Below are positions 1 through 5,433 of a stretch of 7,666 bases of DNA, piece after piece. This DNA is from CAYMUC01 sp964393535 (lineage in GTDB: Bacteria > Actinomycetota > Acidimicrobiia > Acidimicrobiales > Ilumatobacteraceae), in contig CAYMUC010000123.1 in the NCBI GenBank assembly GCA_964393535.1, positions 1 to 7,666 of the forward strand. Direction: 5' to 3'. The translations under genes were made by a program, and so were the position numbers. Below the pieces are notes generated by a model, which ran no database searches, had not been told where the DNA came from, and was given only the letters and a program-made list of their open reading frames with translations. Each line of letters begins with the position of its first letter. Position 1 is the first letter of the stretch.

Positions 1-680
1 TGTGAGGCTGCCGACCGGGTGAGCTGGGTGACGAGTTTGTCGCGAACGATCTCCGGAGGAACGGTTGTCTCGTGCCAGCCCAGCCGGGCGTCAAAGTGCC
101 GCTTTTGGAACTGCTCGCTGACGTCGTCGACCACCCGGCCGGAGATCACTGCGGCGATCAGCGTCGACAAGGCCAGGGGGTCCACATCACCCCGCAGCCA
201 TCCTCGGCGTTGCAGTTCGGCGAGATAGGCGGCCTGTTGCTCGATGACCTCACGTTGGGCACGCCCGACGGCGGTGGCCAGGCGCGGCCGCGAGCGCAAC
301 GCACCCAACACGTCGACTCGTTCCAGACGGTTGCGGCGGCGGGCCTGTTCGTTCGACACCACCAACAGTGCCCGGCCGCGCTCTCGCAACTCGTCGGCGT
401 CGGCGCACTCGAGCAGCATCGCCATACCCACGAGCGACTCGTTCAGACCCCGGGTGTAGCGATGCACCGCCGCCTTCTCCACCAGGTCGGCGAAGTCTTC
501 GAAGTGGTGGTACAACGAGCCCTGCGACACCTGGGACCGCTCGAGCACCATGGCCAGGCTCACGGCGTCGATGGGTACCTCGTCCAGCAGTTCGACCGTG
601 GTCTCGAGCAATTTGAGCGCCGTGGGGTGTGGCGGCTTCGAACGCTTCGGCTTCACCCACACATACGATGGCGTCTCCAT
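1..680 (-). CDS. TetR-family transcriptional regulator, 3' end outside window
   Basis: The minus-strand frame opens at ATG 678-680 and stays open to base 1, giving 226 codons with no stop, so only the last few residues can be missing (family usual length about 190-230). The N-terminal domain reads as TetR: a first helix around residues 20-33 (ALKLLETTVELLDE), then a helix-turn-helix with VSQGSLYHHFEDFADLVEKA at residues 51-70, the conserved recognition-helix pattern. The C-terminal ligand-binding half is not recognised, so the effector is unknown. The start is supported by a GAGGGAG ribosome-binding site at 685-691, four bases upstream. The gene follows the second TetR gene on the same strand with 65 bases between them, so co-transcription is plausible. 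A diverged copy of its N-terminal segment lies in the gene-shard tract near 4775-4890. The family call is secure; the regulon is not known. Confidence 0.9.
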   Translation of the reverse strand, partial: METPSYVWVKPKRSKPPHPTALKLLETTVELLDEVPIDAVSLAMVLERSQVSQGSLYHHFEDFADLVEKAAVHRYTRGLNESLVGMAMLLECADADELRERGRALLVVSNEQARRRNRLERVDVLGALRSRPRLATAVGRAQREVIEQQAAYLAELQRRGWLRGDVDPLALSTLIAAVISGRVVDDVSEQFQKRHFDARLGWHETTVPPEIVRDKLVTQLTRSAAS

Positions 681-692
681 ACAACTCCCTCT

Positions 693-714
693 GGCAGCAC
701 GCCGACGTGCTGCC
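693..714. promoter_or_regulatory. Perfect 9-bp inverted repeat upstream of the first TetR gene
   Basis: Arms GGCAGCACG and CGTGCTGCC are perfect complements separated by four bases. The element sits 13-34 bases before the ATG at 680 and just upstream of its GAGGGAG ribosome-binding site. It could be the operator for this TetR protein (autoregulation is common in the family), or a hairpin in the leader or end of the upstream tetR transcript. There is no T-tract after it on the minus strand, which argues against a classical terminator. Confidence 0.5.
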
Positions 715-745
715 CCCTTTGTCGCCGAGTGCTACCGCTCGGGCT

Positions 746-1402
746 CTAGGACCGACTTGCGAGCTTCTCGACGGCCGCCATGAGTTGGTCGACTCCAGCC
801 CAGAAGGCCTCGTCGCTGATCTCATTCACGATGGCGTCATCGAGTGTGGTCGAATCGAAACTTGACGGATCGAGCGCGCGGAAACGCAGTGCACGAACGG
901 CCATGCCGCGCGCCTGCGCACCGCTGTCGAAGAGCAGGGCACCCACGACGAAGGTCTCGAGCATTTGATAGGCCACCATCAGCCGCGGTCCTGACAGGCC
1001 CAGCTCACGCAGGGCCCCCACCGTCAACGCGGTCATTCGAGTGGTATTCGGAGCCTCACCCTGCCCGGCGAACAACATGTCGGCCATGTACGAATTCAGG
1101 CGGCCGACGTTCGGGTGGGCGAAGAACGCCGACCGATAGGCGGCGACGTAGGCACGAATCCGGTGCTGGGGCGATCCTTCGAGGTTGACACACTGCGCAA
1201 CGGCCTGCCCGACCACATGATCGAACAACGATCCCAACAAGACGTCCTTGCTCCCGAAGTACCGGTAGACGGTGGTGGAGTCCAGCCCAACGGCGTTGCC
1301 GAGTGTCCGCGTGGTCACCGCATCGGGTCCGAACTGGTCGGCGATCGTCAGAGCGGCGTCGAGGAACACCTCCTTCGACACCGAGGGTCGTGGTGCAGCC
1401 AT
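746..1402 (-). CDS. TetR-family transcriptional regulator
   Basis: This is a 218-residue protein with a typical TetR N-terminus: a first helix in KEVFLDAALTIADQFG (about residues 10-25), then TTRTLGNAVGLDSTTVYRYFGSKD across about residues 30-53, the HTH with the hallmark TTVYRYF recognition helix. The remaining ~160 residues form the dimerisation and ligand domain, whose effector cannot be told from sequence. I chose ATG 1402 rather than in-frame upstream starts (for example 1438) for two reasons: a TANNNT box (TAGGGT) lies exactly 7 bases upstream of it, and an 11-bp perfect inverted repeat would otherwise fall inside the coding region. The protein probably represses itself through that repeat (inference). 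It lies 61 bases downstream of the surface-protein stop and 65 bases upstream of the other tetR gene. Confidence 0.92.
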   Translation of the reverse strand: MAAPRPSVSKEVFLDAALTIADQFGPDAVTTRTLGNAVGLDSTTVYRYFGSKDVLLGSLFDHVVGQAVAQCVNLEGSPQHRIRAYVAAYRSAFFAHPNVGRLNSYMADMLFAGQGEAPNTTRMTALTVGALRELGLSGPRLMVAYQMLETFVVGALLFDSGAQARGMAVRALRFRALDPSSFDSTTLDDAIVNEISDEAFWAGVDQLMAAVEKLASRS

Positions 1403-1409
1403 GGTCGAA

Positions 1410-1415
1410 ACCCTA
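1410..1415 (-). promoter_or_regulatory. Candidate -10 box (TAGGGT) for a leaderless start
   Basis: TAGGGT matches the actinobacterial TANNNT -10 pattern and lies 7 bases before ATG 1402, which would put the transcript start at the start codon. No convincing -35 is visible. The region upstream of the box is occupied by the 1421-1450 inverted repeat, so a bound repressor would block polymerase. Prediction by pattern only. Confidence 0.4.
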
Positions 1416-1420
1416 ACCGC

Positions 1421-1450
1421 GGGCCGGTCACCGCTCATTGTGACCGGCCC
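1421..1450. promoter_or_regulatory. 11-bp perfect inverted repeat, likely TetR operator (or terminator)
   Basis: Arms GGGCCGGTCAC and GTGACCGGCCC are fully complementary, with an 8-base spacer. The element lies between the end of the surface-protein gene (stop 1464-1466) and the TetR start at 1402, upstream of the TAGGGT box and about where a -35 would be. Size and position fit an operator for the TetR protein encoded next to it. The alternative is a GC-rich, T-less stem-loop ending the surface-protein transcript; both could be true. No other copy is seen in this window. Confidence 0.6.
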
Positions 1451-1463
1451 ACGGATATCGGGA

Positions 1464-1571
1464 TCAGTGCGTCGTCCACGCACGCCGACGGGAGATCCCC
1501 ACCAGCACCGCGCCAAGGCCGATGACGAACAACGCCGGGACCAGTGGTGGCTGCGAGCCCGTGGCTGGAAG
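1464..1571 (-). other. Sortase sorting signal: LPATG, membrane segment, RRR tail
   Basis: The last 35 residues begin with LPATG (codons 1557-1571), continue through a hydrophobic stretch (LVPALFVIGLGAVLVGI) and end with SRRRAWTTH. That is the standard three-part signal used by sortases to cleave between T and G and link the protein to peptidoglycan. The signal falls on the far side of the 10-N gap, in the frame that a gap of 0 or 3n bases would make continuous with the stalk. Confidence 0.88.
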
Positions 1572-3932
1572 TGCAGTGTTCGTCGACTCCGGGATGGCCT
1601 CGGTGTTCGGCTCGGGATCGGTGATCCGGATGCCGAGCGAGATGGTCACGGTTTCGCTGGCGGTGACCAGGGTGTGATCGCCAGCCAGAACGGAGCCCGG
1701 AGGGCCGACGTACCGGGTGAACCCACCCGTCTCGTCGATCTGTACCGAATCCAGCAGATAGGGGGTCGACATGAGGACCAGTTCGGCTTCCTCGCCGGCG
1801 GGGAGGCCGTAGACGATGACGGCAACTTGCCCGCCGCGCTTCATCTCGACGATCTCGGCCCTGATCTTCACGGGGTTGCCCTGCTCGTCCCGGGAGGCAT
1901 AGAGCCCGGCGAAGTCGCCAGCCTCGACCACCAGGACGTCTTCGACCGGAACTGTCGTGTCGTCGAAGANNNNNNNNNNCGGTATCGATGACCTCCAGTC
2001 CCGAATCGCCGCCCGCCGCCACGTCGAGCACCGTGACGATGTCGGTGGCCGTCTCCTGCAGAACGGCCACCTGTTCGAGCGTCCGTTCCTCAGGTGCGGT
2101 CGCCCCGGCGGTGTCGGCTGCAGCACTGGTCACCGACACCTCGACGTCCTCACCACCGATCGTGGCCTTCGCCGCACCCGCCTCGGCAGTGAGCTCCTCC
2201 TGATTGTCGGCGGTGACTCGCGTCGGTGTCGTCTCGGTTGGTGCCGTCTCGGTTGGTGCCGCCGTGGTGGACGGTGGCGAGGTGGTGGTGGGCGCCGCCG
2301 TAGTGGTCGATGACGACGGAGCGACCGTCGTAGTGGGCGCCGTCGTCGGGGTACTGGGCGGCGCCGTGGTCGTTGTCGTCGTGGTACCGGGCGGCGCCGT
2401 GGTCGTTGTCGTGGTGGTCGGAGGCGTCACCGATGAACCATTGGTCACCGACTCGTCCAGAAACGTCACCACCTGGTTGCCCGCGGCATCCTGAAGCCCG
2501 CCCGAGCCGGGGGCCANNNNNNNNNNNNNNNNNNNNNNNNNNNNNNNNNNNNNNNNNNNNNNNNNNNNNNNNNNNNNNNNNNNNNNNNNNNNNNNNNNNN
2601 NNNNNNNNNNNNNNNNGCAACCGACGACACCCCCACCGGCGACCCACTGACCGTCACCGTGAACGCGCCCGCCGCTGGCACCGTCGCCGCCAATGGCTCA
2701 TTGAACGCCATGCTCAGAGCAGTGCCAGTCGAGTCGATCGAGATGGCACTGGGACCGTTGAGTATCGGCGCCGTCGTATCGGGCACCACCGACGAGTTGT
2801 TGGTCACCGGTTCGTCCAGGAACGTCACCACCTGGTTGCCCGCGGCATCCTGAAGCCCGCCCGAGCCGGGGGCCACATACGACACCGTCACCACAGCCCC
2901 CGACACCACCGGAGACGCCAAGGTCAACACCGATGTCGCACCAGAGTTCGCAACCGACGACACCCCCACCGGCGACCCACTGACCGTCACCGTGAACGCG
3001 CCCGTCGCCGGCACCGTCGCCGCCAGTGTCTCATCGAAGGTCAGGGTCAGAGCAGTGCCGTTCGACCCCAAGGAGGGTCGTGTCACTGCGTGGAGTTCGG
3101 GCGCTCGCTGGGGCGCGAAGCCCGCTTGGGTCGCAGCGAAGCTCAGCATGTCGTTGCCCGCATAGTCTCGGAAGCCCCCGGCTCCACCCGTGTAAGCGAC
3201 CGTGACTGTCGAGGCCTGGGAGACCGCTGTCGTCAGTCGCAGCGTTGCAGAGTTCGAGGCCGACAGCCCGATTCCGAGGCTGACCGACACGACATTGACT
3301 GGGACGCTGTTCTCCTCCACGACGAGGGAGCCCGCTGTTGGAATACTGTTGGGGAACAACCCCTCGGTGAAGGTAAGCACGATGCTCTGACGGTCTTCAC
3401 TGATCAGGGGCGAGGTGTTGGGGTCCAGTTCCGGCGGGCTGAGATCGACTGTCGAGTTGTTCGTCACAGGGAACGTGTCAGGAATACTCGGAACGAGCTC
3501 GACAGGACTCCTGGTGACGAACTCCAAGCCTCCCAGACCCGTACTGGCGGGAGCCGTGTACGTCACAATGACCGTCTCACCCTGCTGGATCTTGTCGCTG
3601 TTGGTGGCGTAGGTGAGATCGATCAAAACCGTGTCGTAATCGATATCGACGGTTCTAATGACTTTCGCCTGACCACTCGCCGTGACCGCAAACAAACCTG
3701 CGTCCGGAGCACACGTACCCCAGCTTCCGGTACACACGATCTCGGGGAACAAGATCGAAATGCTGAAACCGTTTTCATCGACGGTGATGCTGGTCGGTGC
3801 GGTCGCCGAGGCCGGCACCTCGCCGGCCATCATGACGCTGATCATCGCGACAACGGCGAGCAGCACTCGTGCGATCGGGGGCCGGGACGTCTTGCTCTCG
3901 GGTCCCATGTGAAGTCTGCTGAGTTTCATCAT
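1464..3932 (-). CDS. LPXTG-anchored surface protein with SwmB-like repeats, broken by two assembly gaps
   Basis: This is a secreted, cell-wall-anchored protein. It starts with a signal peptide (hydrophobic ARVLLAVVAMISVMMAG at residues 21-37, probable cut after ASA, residues 41-43). About four SwmB-like extracellular repeats follow. The last two are nearly identical 111-residue units containing GAFTVTVSGSPVGVSSV and GSGGLQDAAGNQVVTFLDE. Next come a Thr/Pro stalk (runs of seven T, TETAPTETTPT), a ~150-residue membrane-proximal domain I do not recognise, and the sorting signal LPATG, a hydrophobic segment, and RRR. The N runs shift the frame. Replacing 100 N by 74 bases and 10 N by 0 (or 3n) gives 811 continuous codons, so this is probably one intact gene that annotators would split in three. 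I start it at ATG 3932 (ATG 3929 or 3908 possible) because a TATCAT box ends 5 bases upstream. The likely role is adhesion or surface structure. No sortase gene is in the window. Confidence 0.85.
1970..1979. other. Assembly gap of 10 N inside the surface-protein gene
   Basis: Ten N separate ...LEVIDT (right side) from FDDTTVPVED... (left side). The two sides are in different frames if the gap is really 10 bases. A true gap of 0 or any multiple of 3 restores one frame; at 0 the split codon becomes GTC (Val). Ten N is therefore best read as a scaffolder placeholder, not a measured length or a frameshift in the gene. Confidence 0.85.
2230..2440 (-). repeat. Thr/Pro-rich low-complexity stalk with short direct repeats
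   Basis: This part of the surface protein encodes runs of Thr with Ala-Pro-Pro spacers. It includes a 33-bp (11-codon) direct repeat beginning at 2356 and 2389 (APPGTTTTTTT type) and a 15-bp repeat near 2232-2264 (TETAP/TETTP type). Such segments usually form an extended, often glycosylated, wall-spanning stalk between binding domains and the anchor. Copy number here may vary between strains by slippage. Confidence 0.75.
2461..3060 (-). repeat. 333-bp tandem coding repeat (111-residue SwmB-like units)
   Basis: Bases 2617-2671 are identical to 2950-3004, a 333-bp offset with 55 bases in a row and high similarity beyond. Bases 2462-2516 are identical to 2821-2875, again 55 bases, at an offset of 359, which is 333 plus 26. 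The excess of 26 equals 100 N minus the 74 bases (2876-2949) that lie between these blocks in the complete copy. The period is exactly 111 codons. The two earlier repeats in the protein (from about 3060 to 3800) are much more diverged, so the C-terminal pair looks like a recent expansion. Confidence 0.85.
2517..2616. other. Assembly gap of 100 N within the tandem repeat
   Basis: Exactly 100 N interrupt a near-identical 333-bp repeat, where short-read assembly would be expected to break. The complete neighbouring unit has 74 bases (2876-2949) in the equivalent place. Substituting 74, or 74 plus any multiple of 333, restores the reading frame across the gap, so 100 is a conventional placeholder. 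Additional repeat units may be missing. Confidence 0.88.
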
Positions 3933-3937
3933 CAGTG

Positions 3938-3965
3938 ATGATACTAACGCGAGAAGCGTCCTCAA
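3938..3965 (-). promoter_or_regulatory. Candidate promoter TTGAGG-16-TATCAT for the surface protein
   Basis: On the minus strand TTGAGG (3960-3965) and TATCAT (3938-3943) are spaced by 16 bases, close to a sigma-70-like promoter (4/6 and 5/6 matches). The -10 ends 5 bases before ATG 3932 and 8 before ATG 3929, so the message would be leaderless or nearly so. No ribosome-binding site is visible before any of the candidate starts, which agrees with that reading. A 15-bp odd-centred palindrome (3928-3942, ATCATCA/TGATGAT arms) overlaps the -10 and the start codons. Confidence 0.45.
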
Positions 3966-4059
3966 TGCTGATGAGACTGAATATTCCTGTCGCGTTCATC
4001 GTCGTGCGTGATGGCGACTGCGATGTTCACGCCAGAGGACCGGCTCGGATCGTGTCGGT

Positions 4060-4205
4060 CCGTTCCCGAGATCAGGGTGCACACGTCGATGCAGATCGGT
4101 CCAGGTAGGCCATGGCTCAGACGCATGGCTCCATTCACCGTGCCGGACCTCTGCACTGGATTCGCGGATCATCGCGGTCACTTCCCCCACGGTGACTTCC
4201 GTGTT
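4060..4205 (-). pseudogene. Decayed MazF-type toxin fragment
   Basis: The minus-strand translation contains TEVTVGEVTAMIRESSAEV. This aligns without gaps to QLVTVVEVTTMMRGTSAEV, residues 31-49 of the intact MazF at 4910-5218, including the R..S/T-AEV core of the toxin fold. About 20 residues further on, in a shifted frame, GLPGPICIDVCTLISG resembles GLPQECVINCDGIHTV (MazF residues 57-72). The N-terminal RGEIW part is missing and the 52-bp dispersed repeat lies in its place. One frameshift plus the missing N-terminus make it non-functional. Similarity to the intact MazF is moderate, so this is an independent old module rather than a fresh duplicate. The call rests on two short matches. Confidence 0.5.
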
Positions 4206-4254
4206 CAGAGGTTGCGGTGTGGCCACACACGGGCCGTCTGGGGCCAGCAAGGAC
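4203..4254. repeat. 52-bp dispersed repeat, copy 1
   Basis: Aligned by eye without gaps, this segment matches 5574-5625 at about 39 of 52 positions. The core GGCCACACA, then GTCTGG, then GCCAG is conserved. One copy borders the mazF relic; the other lies between the acyl-CoA dehydrogenase C-terminal shard and hepT. Identity is unknown. It may be a remnant of a mobile element or a conserved non-coding element that marks junctions in this tract. Confidence 0.45.
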
Positions 4255-4335
4255 CAAGCGGTGGTGCAGACGGCGCGCGCCAGTCGTCAGGCGACCCGGA
4301 CGGCGTCGTCCCAGCGGGAGTAGTTCGCCATCGAG

Positions 4336-4464
4336 GTCTCCCCTCAGAGCACCACAGCATCAGCCACCACGCTGGCGGCAACGCGAGGCCGAAGGCCCTG
4401 TTCCGTGACGACGTCGACTTCACATTGAAGAAGGTCGCGCAAGTCCATCACCAAGCCGCCCAGG
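4336..4464 (-). pseudogene. Duplicated 3' end of mntA (antitoxin tail)
   Basis: Bases 4336-4464 align without gaps to 6003-6131 with only four mismatches by hand count (about 97%). They encode the last ~38 residues of MntA (LGGLVMDLRDLLQCEVDVV... to ADAVVL and its TGA) plus a few bases of the hepT start region. The NTase active-site part GSX10DXD is not included, so this copy cannot be a working AMPylating antitoxin. It is fused in frame at LGG to an acyl-CoA dehydrogenase fragment. A 100-residue chimeric open frame results (ATG at 4644-4646 to stop at 4344), which an automatic annotator could mistake for a gene. The high identity implies a recent copying event. Confidence 0.85.
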
Positions 4465-4774
4465 ATCTGGATGGCCTCCTCGGTCACCCTCACCGCCACC
4501 TCCGACGCCTTGTCCTTGCTCATGGAGCCTTCACCGTTCTTGACGCCGCCGTTGCGGCCCAGCCAGGCGGCCCGCCAGGTCAGCAGACGGGCGGCGTCGA
4601 TCTCGGTGATCATGTTGGCCAACTTGAACGCAATGGCCTGGTTCATGATGATCGGCCTGCCAAAGGCATGACGCTCCTTGGCGTAGGAGGGCGCATATTC
4701 GTAGGCCGCTCGCGCAACACCCAGCGCCTAGGCACCCACGGTGGTCAGTTTGGCGTCCAACTTCTCCTTGCCGC
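4465..4774 (-). pseudogene. Internal fragment of an acyl-CoA dehydrogenase paralogue
   Basis: Bases 4465-4740 match 6479-6754 of the intact acyl-CoA dehydrogenase at about 89% (31 differences in 276, hand count). They cover residues from VGAQALGIARAAYEY through the helix MNQAIAFKLANMITEIDAARLL to EEAIQILGG. The fragment then skips roughly 80 bases relative to the intact gene and picks up again at CTCCTTGCCGC-type sequence (GGKEKLDAKL region) before ending. An in-frame TAG (4728-4730) replaces the Gln of GAQAL. The FAD/substrate N-terminus and the catalytic Glu region are absent. The divergence is greater than for the adjoining mntA tail, so the two parts have different histories. The donor was probably a paralogue rather than the intact gene here. 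Confidence 0.85.
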
Positions 4775-4897
4775 ACATCCGAGCGTTCCAGCACGATGGC
4801 CAGTGTCACGGCGTCGATTGACACCTCGTCGAGCAGCGCAACCGTGACCTCGAGCAACTCGAGCGCTGTGGGATGAGGGGGCCGCCTGCGATCACTC
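4775..4897 (-). pseudogene. N-terminal fragment of a TetR-family regulator
   Basis: In the minus strand RPPHPTALELLEVTVALLDE, VSIDAVTLAIVLERSDV and RQG can be read, aligning to residues 16-54 of the TetR protein at 1-680 (KPPHPTALKLLETTVELLDE, VPIDAVSLAMVLERSQV, SQG). The fragment stops within the helix-turn-helix, where the sequence switches to the acyl-CoA dehydrogenase piece over a shared CGGCAAGG-like stretch. It therefore lacks the recognition helix and the whole ligand domain. It is not a copy of the window's own gene at near-identity, so a third, lost TetR paralogue is the likely source. Confidence 0.78.
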
Positions 4898-4909
4898 GAC
4901 GGTCAGGCG

Positions 4910-5218
4910 TCAGCAGCCGATGGCATAGGCCAGAGCACTACACACGCGCTCCATTGCCACATTGGAGACCTCGCCGACGAACGCTGTCAGATCCTTCTGC
5001 CGAACGGTGTGGATGCCGTCGCAATTGATCACGCACTCTTGCGGCAACCCGACACCATCCCAGTCGAACTGCACCTCTGCGCTGGTACCACGCATCATCG
5101 TGGTCACCTCGACGACGGTGACCAGTTGGCGCACGTCGATGACCGCATCGCGAGTGATGACCAACACCGGTCGACGCTTGCCACCGACCTCGGTGAACCA
5201 GATCTCACCACGCTTCAT
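4910..5218 (-). CDS. mazF: MazF/PemK-type endoribonuclease toxin
   Basis: This 102-residue protein has the length and layout of MazF toxins, which cut mRNA at short sequence motifs and halt growth. It shows the N-terminal RGEIWFTEVGGKRRPVLVITRD (residues 3-24, the conserved RGEIW and K-RPVLV blocks), then TVVEVTTMMRGTSAEV (residues 34-49, holding the T-x2-R-x2-S/T catalytic loop), GLPQECVINCDGI (57-69), and a final helix. All core blocks are present, so it is probably active. Its ATG overlaps the TGA of the upstream antitoxin gene as ATGA, so the two are translationally coupled. The pair sits among gene shards, as expected for a mobile toxin-antitoxin module. The exact RNA target cannot be predicted. 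A decayed relative lies at 4060-4205. Confidence 0.9.
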   Translation of the reverse strand: MKRGEIWFTEVGGKRRPVLVITRDAVIDVRQLVTVVEVTTMMRGTSAEVQFDWDGVGLPQECVINCDGIHTVRQKDLTAFVGEVSNVAMERVCSALAYAIGC

Positions 5219-5427
5219 TCGTTGTCACCGGTGGCCGGTCCCCATGCCTCGAGTTCACCCCAGCCCTCATCGGTCTCTGGGTGCGCCAAGTACATCGCCC
5301 GATCGTGGGCCTCCTTGGCCCGACGGACCGCATCGGCGACGCCATCTCGAGCCGCAGTGGACAGAGCCACCCCGTATCGACGCGCCTCATCCGCAAGTGC
5401 ATCATCCAGCGTGATCGTGGTGCGCAT
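5215..5427 (-). CDS. Ribbon-helix-helix antitoxin paired with MazF
   Basis: This is a 70-residue protein starting MRTTITLDDALADEARRYGV, the short beta strand plus first helix typical of ribbon-helix-helix DNA-binding antitoxins. A second helix (LSTAARDGVADAVRRAKEAH) follows, then an acidic tail (ETDEGWGELEAWGPATGDNE) suited to wrap and block the MazF RNA site. Its stop overlaps the toxin start by four bases (ATGA). I prefer ATG 5427 over GTG 5430 because a TANNNT box (TAGCAT) lies exactly 6 bases upstream; GAGG in that spacer may also act as a ribosome-binding site. It is likely to autoregulate the pair through the inverted repeat over that box. The exact antitoxin family name is uncertain, so I give no symbol. 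Confidence 0.85.
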   Translation of the reverse strand: MRTTITLDDALADEARRYGVALSTAARDGVADAVRRAKEAHDRAMYLAHPETDEGWGELEAWGPATGDNE

Positions 5428-5433
5428 CACCTC

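Larger units (their letters stand above)
3966..4335. other. Non-coding tract holding a mazF relic and one dispersed-repeat copy
   Basis: No intact gene is supported here. From left to right: about 95 bases with nothing recognisable, a decayed mazF-like segment (about 4060-4205), one copy of a 52-bp dispersed repeat (4203-4254), and about 80 bases including a 14-codon open frame starting at 4331 (MANYSRWDDAVRVA, minus strand). That short frame could be the beginning of a lost antitoxin or helix-turn-helix gene, but it is too short to assign. The tract ends where homology to mntA begins. Confidence 0.6.

Noticed and set aside
72..749. 225-codon plus-strand frame opposite the first TetR gene
   Set aside because: The minus strand encodes a clear TetR with helix-turn-helix and a ribosome-binding site; the plus frame has no motif and no start signal.
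2230..2440. Short tandem repeats as a CRISPR-like array
   Set aside because: They are in-frame Thr/Pro codon repeats of a wall stalk, with no regular unique spacers.
2373..3938. 521-codon open frame on the plus strand through the N gap
   Set aside because: It is antisense to the surface-protein repeats and continuous only because N codons are read as X; no recognisable protein.
3930..3965. TTG start at 3965 for the surface protein
   Set aside because: The TTG is part of the likely -35 box (TTGAGG) and would add residues ahead of the signal peptide; ATG 3932, 3929 or 3908 fit better.
4287..4331. 14-codon frame MANYSRWDDAVRVA as an antitoxin gene
   Set aside because: It is too short, ends in a stop and has no supporting ribosome-binding site; at most the beginning of a lost gene.
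4344..4646. 100-residue minus-strand open frame as a functional nucleotidyltransferase or dehydrogenase
   Set aside because: It is a fusion of a dehydrogenase interior with the end of mntA, lacking both active sites. Its ATG is an internal Met of the dehydrogenase and a TAG lies upstream in frame.
4008..4847. 279-codon plus-strand frame across the shard tract
   Set aside because: It is antisense to the dehydrogenase, mntA and TetR fragments, and long only because stop codons are rare in GC-rich DNA.
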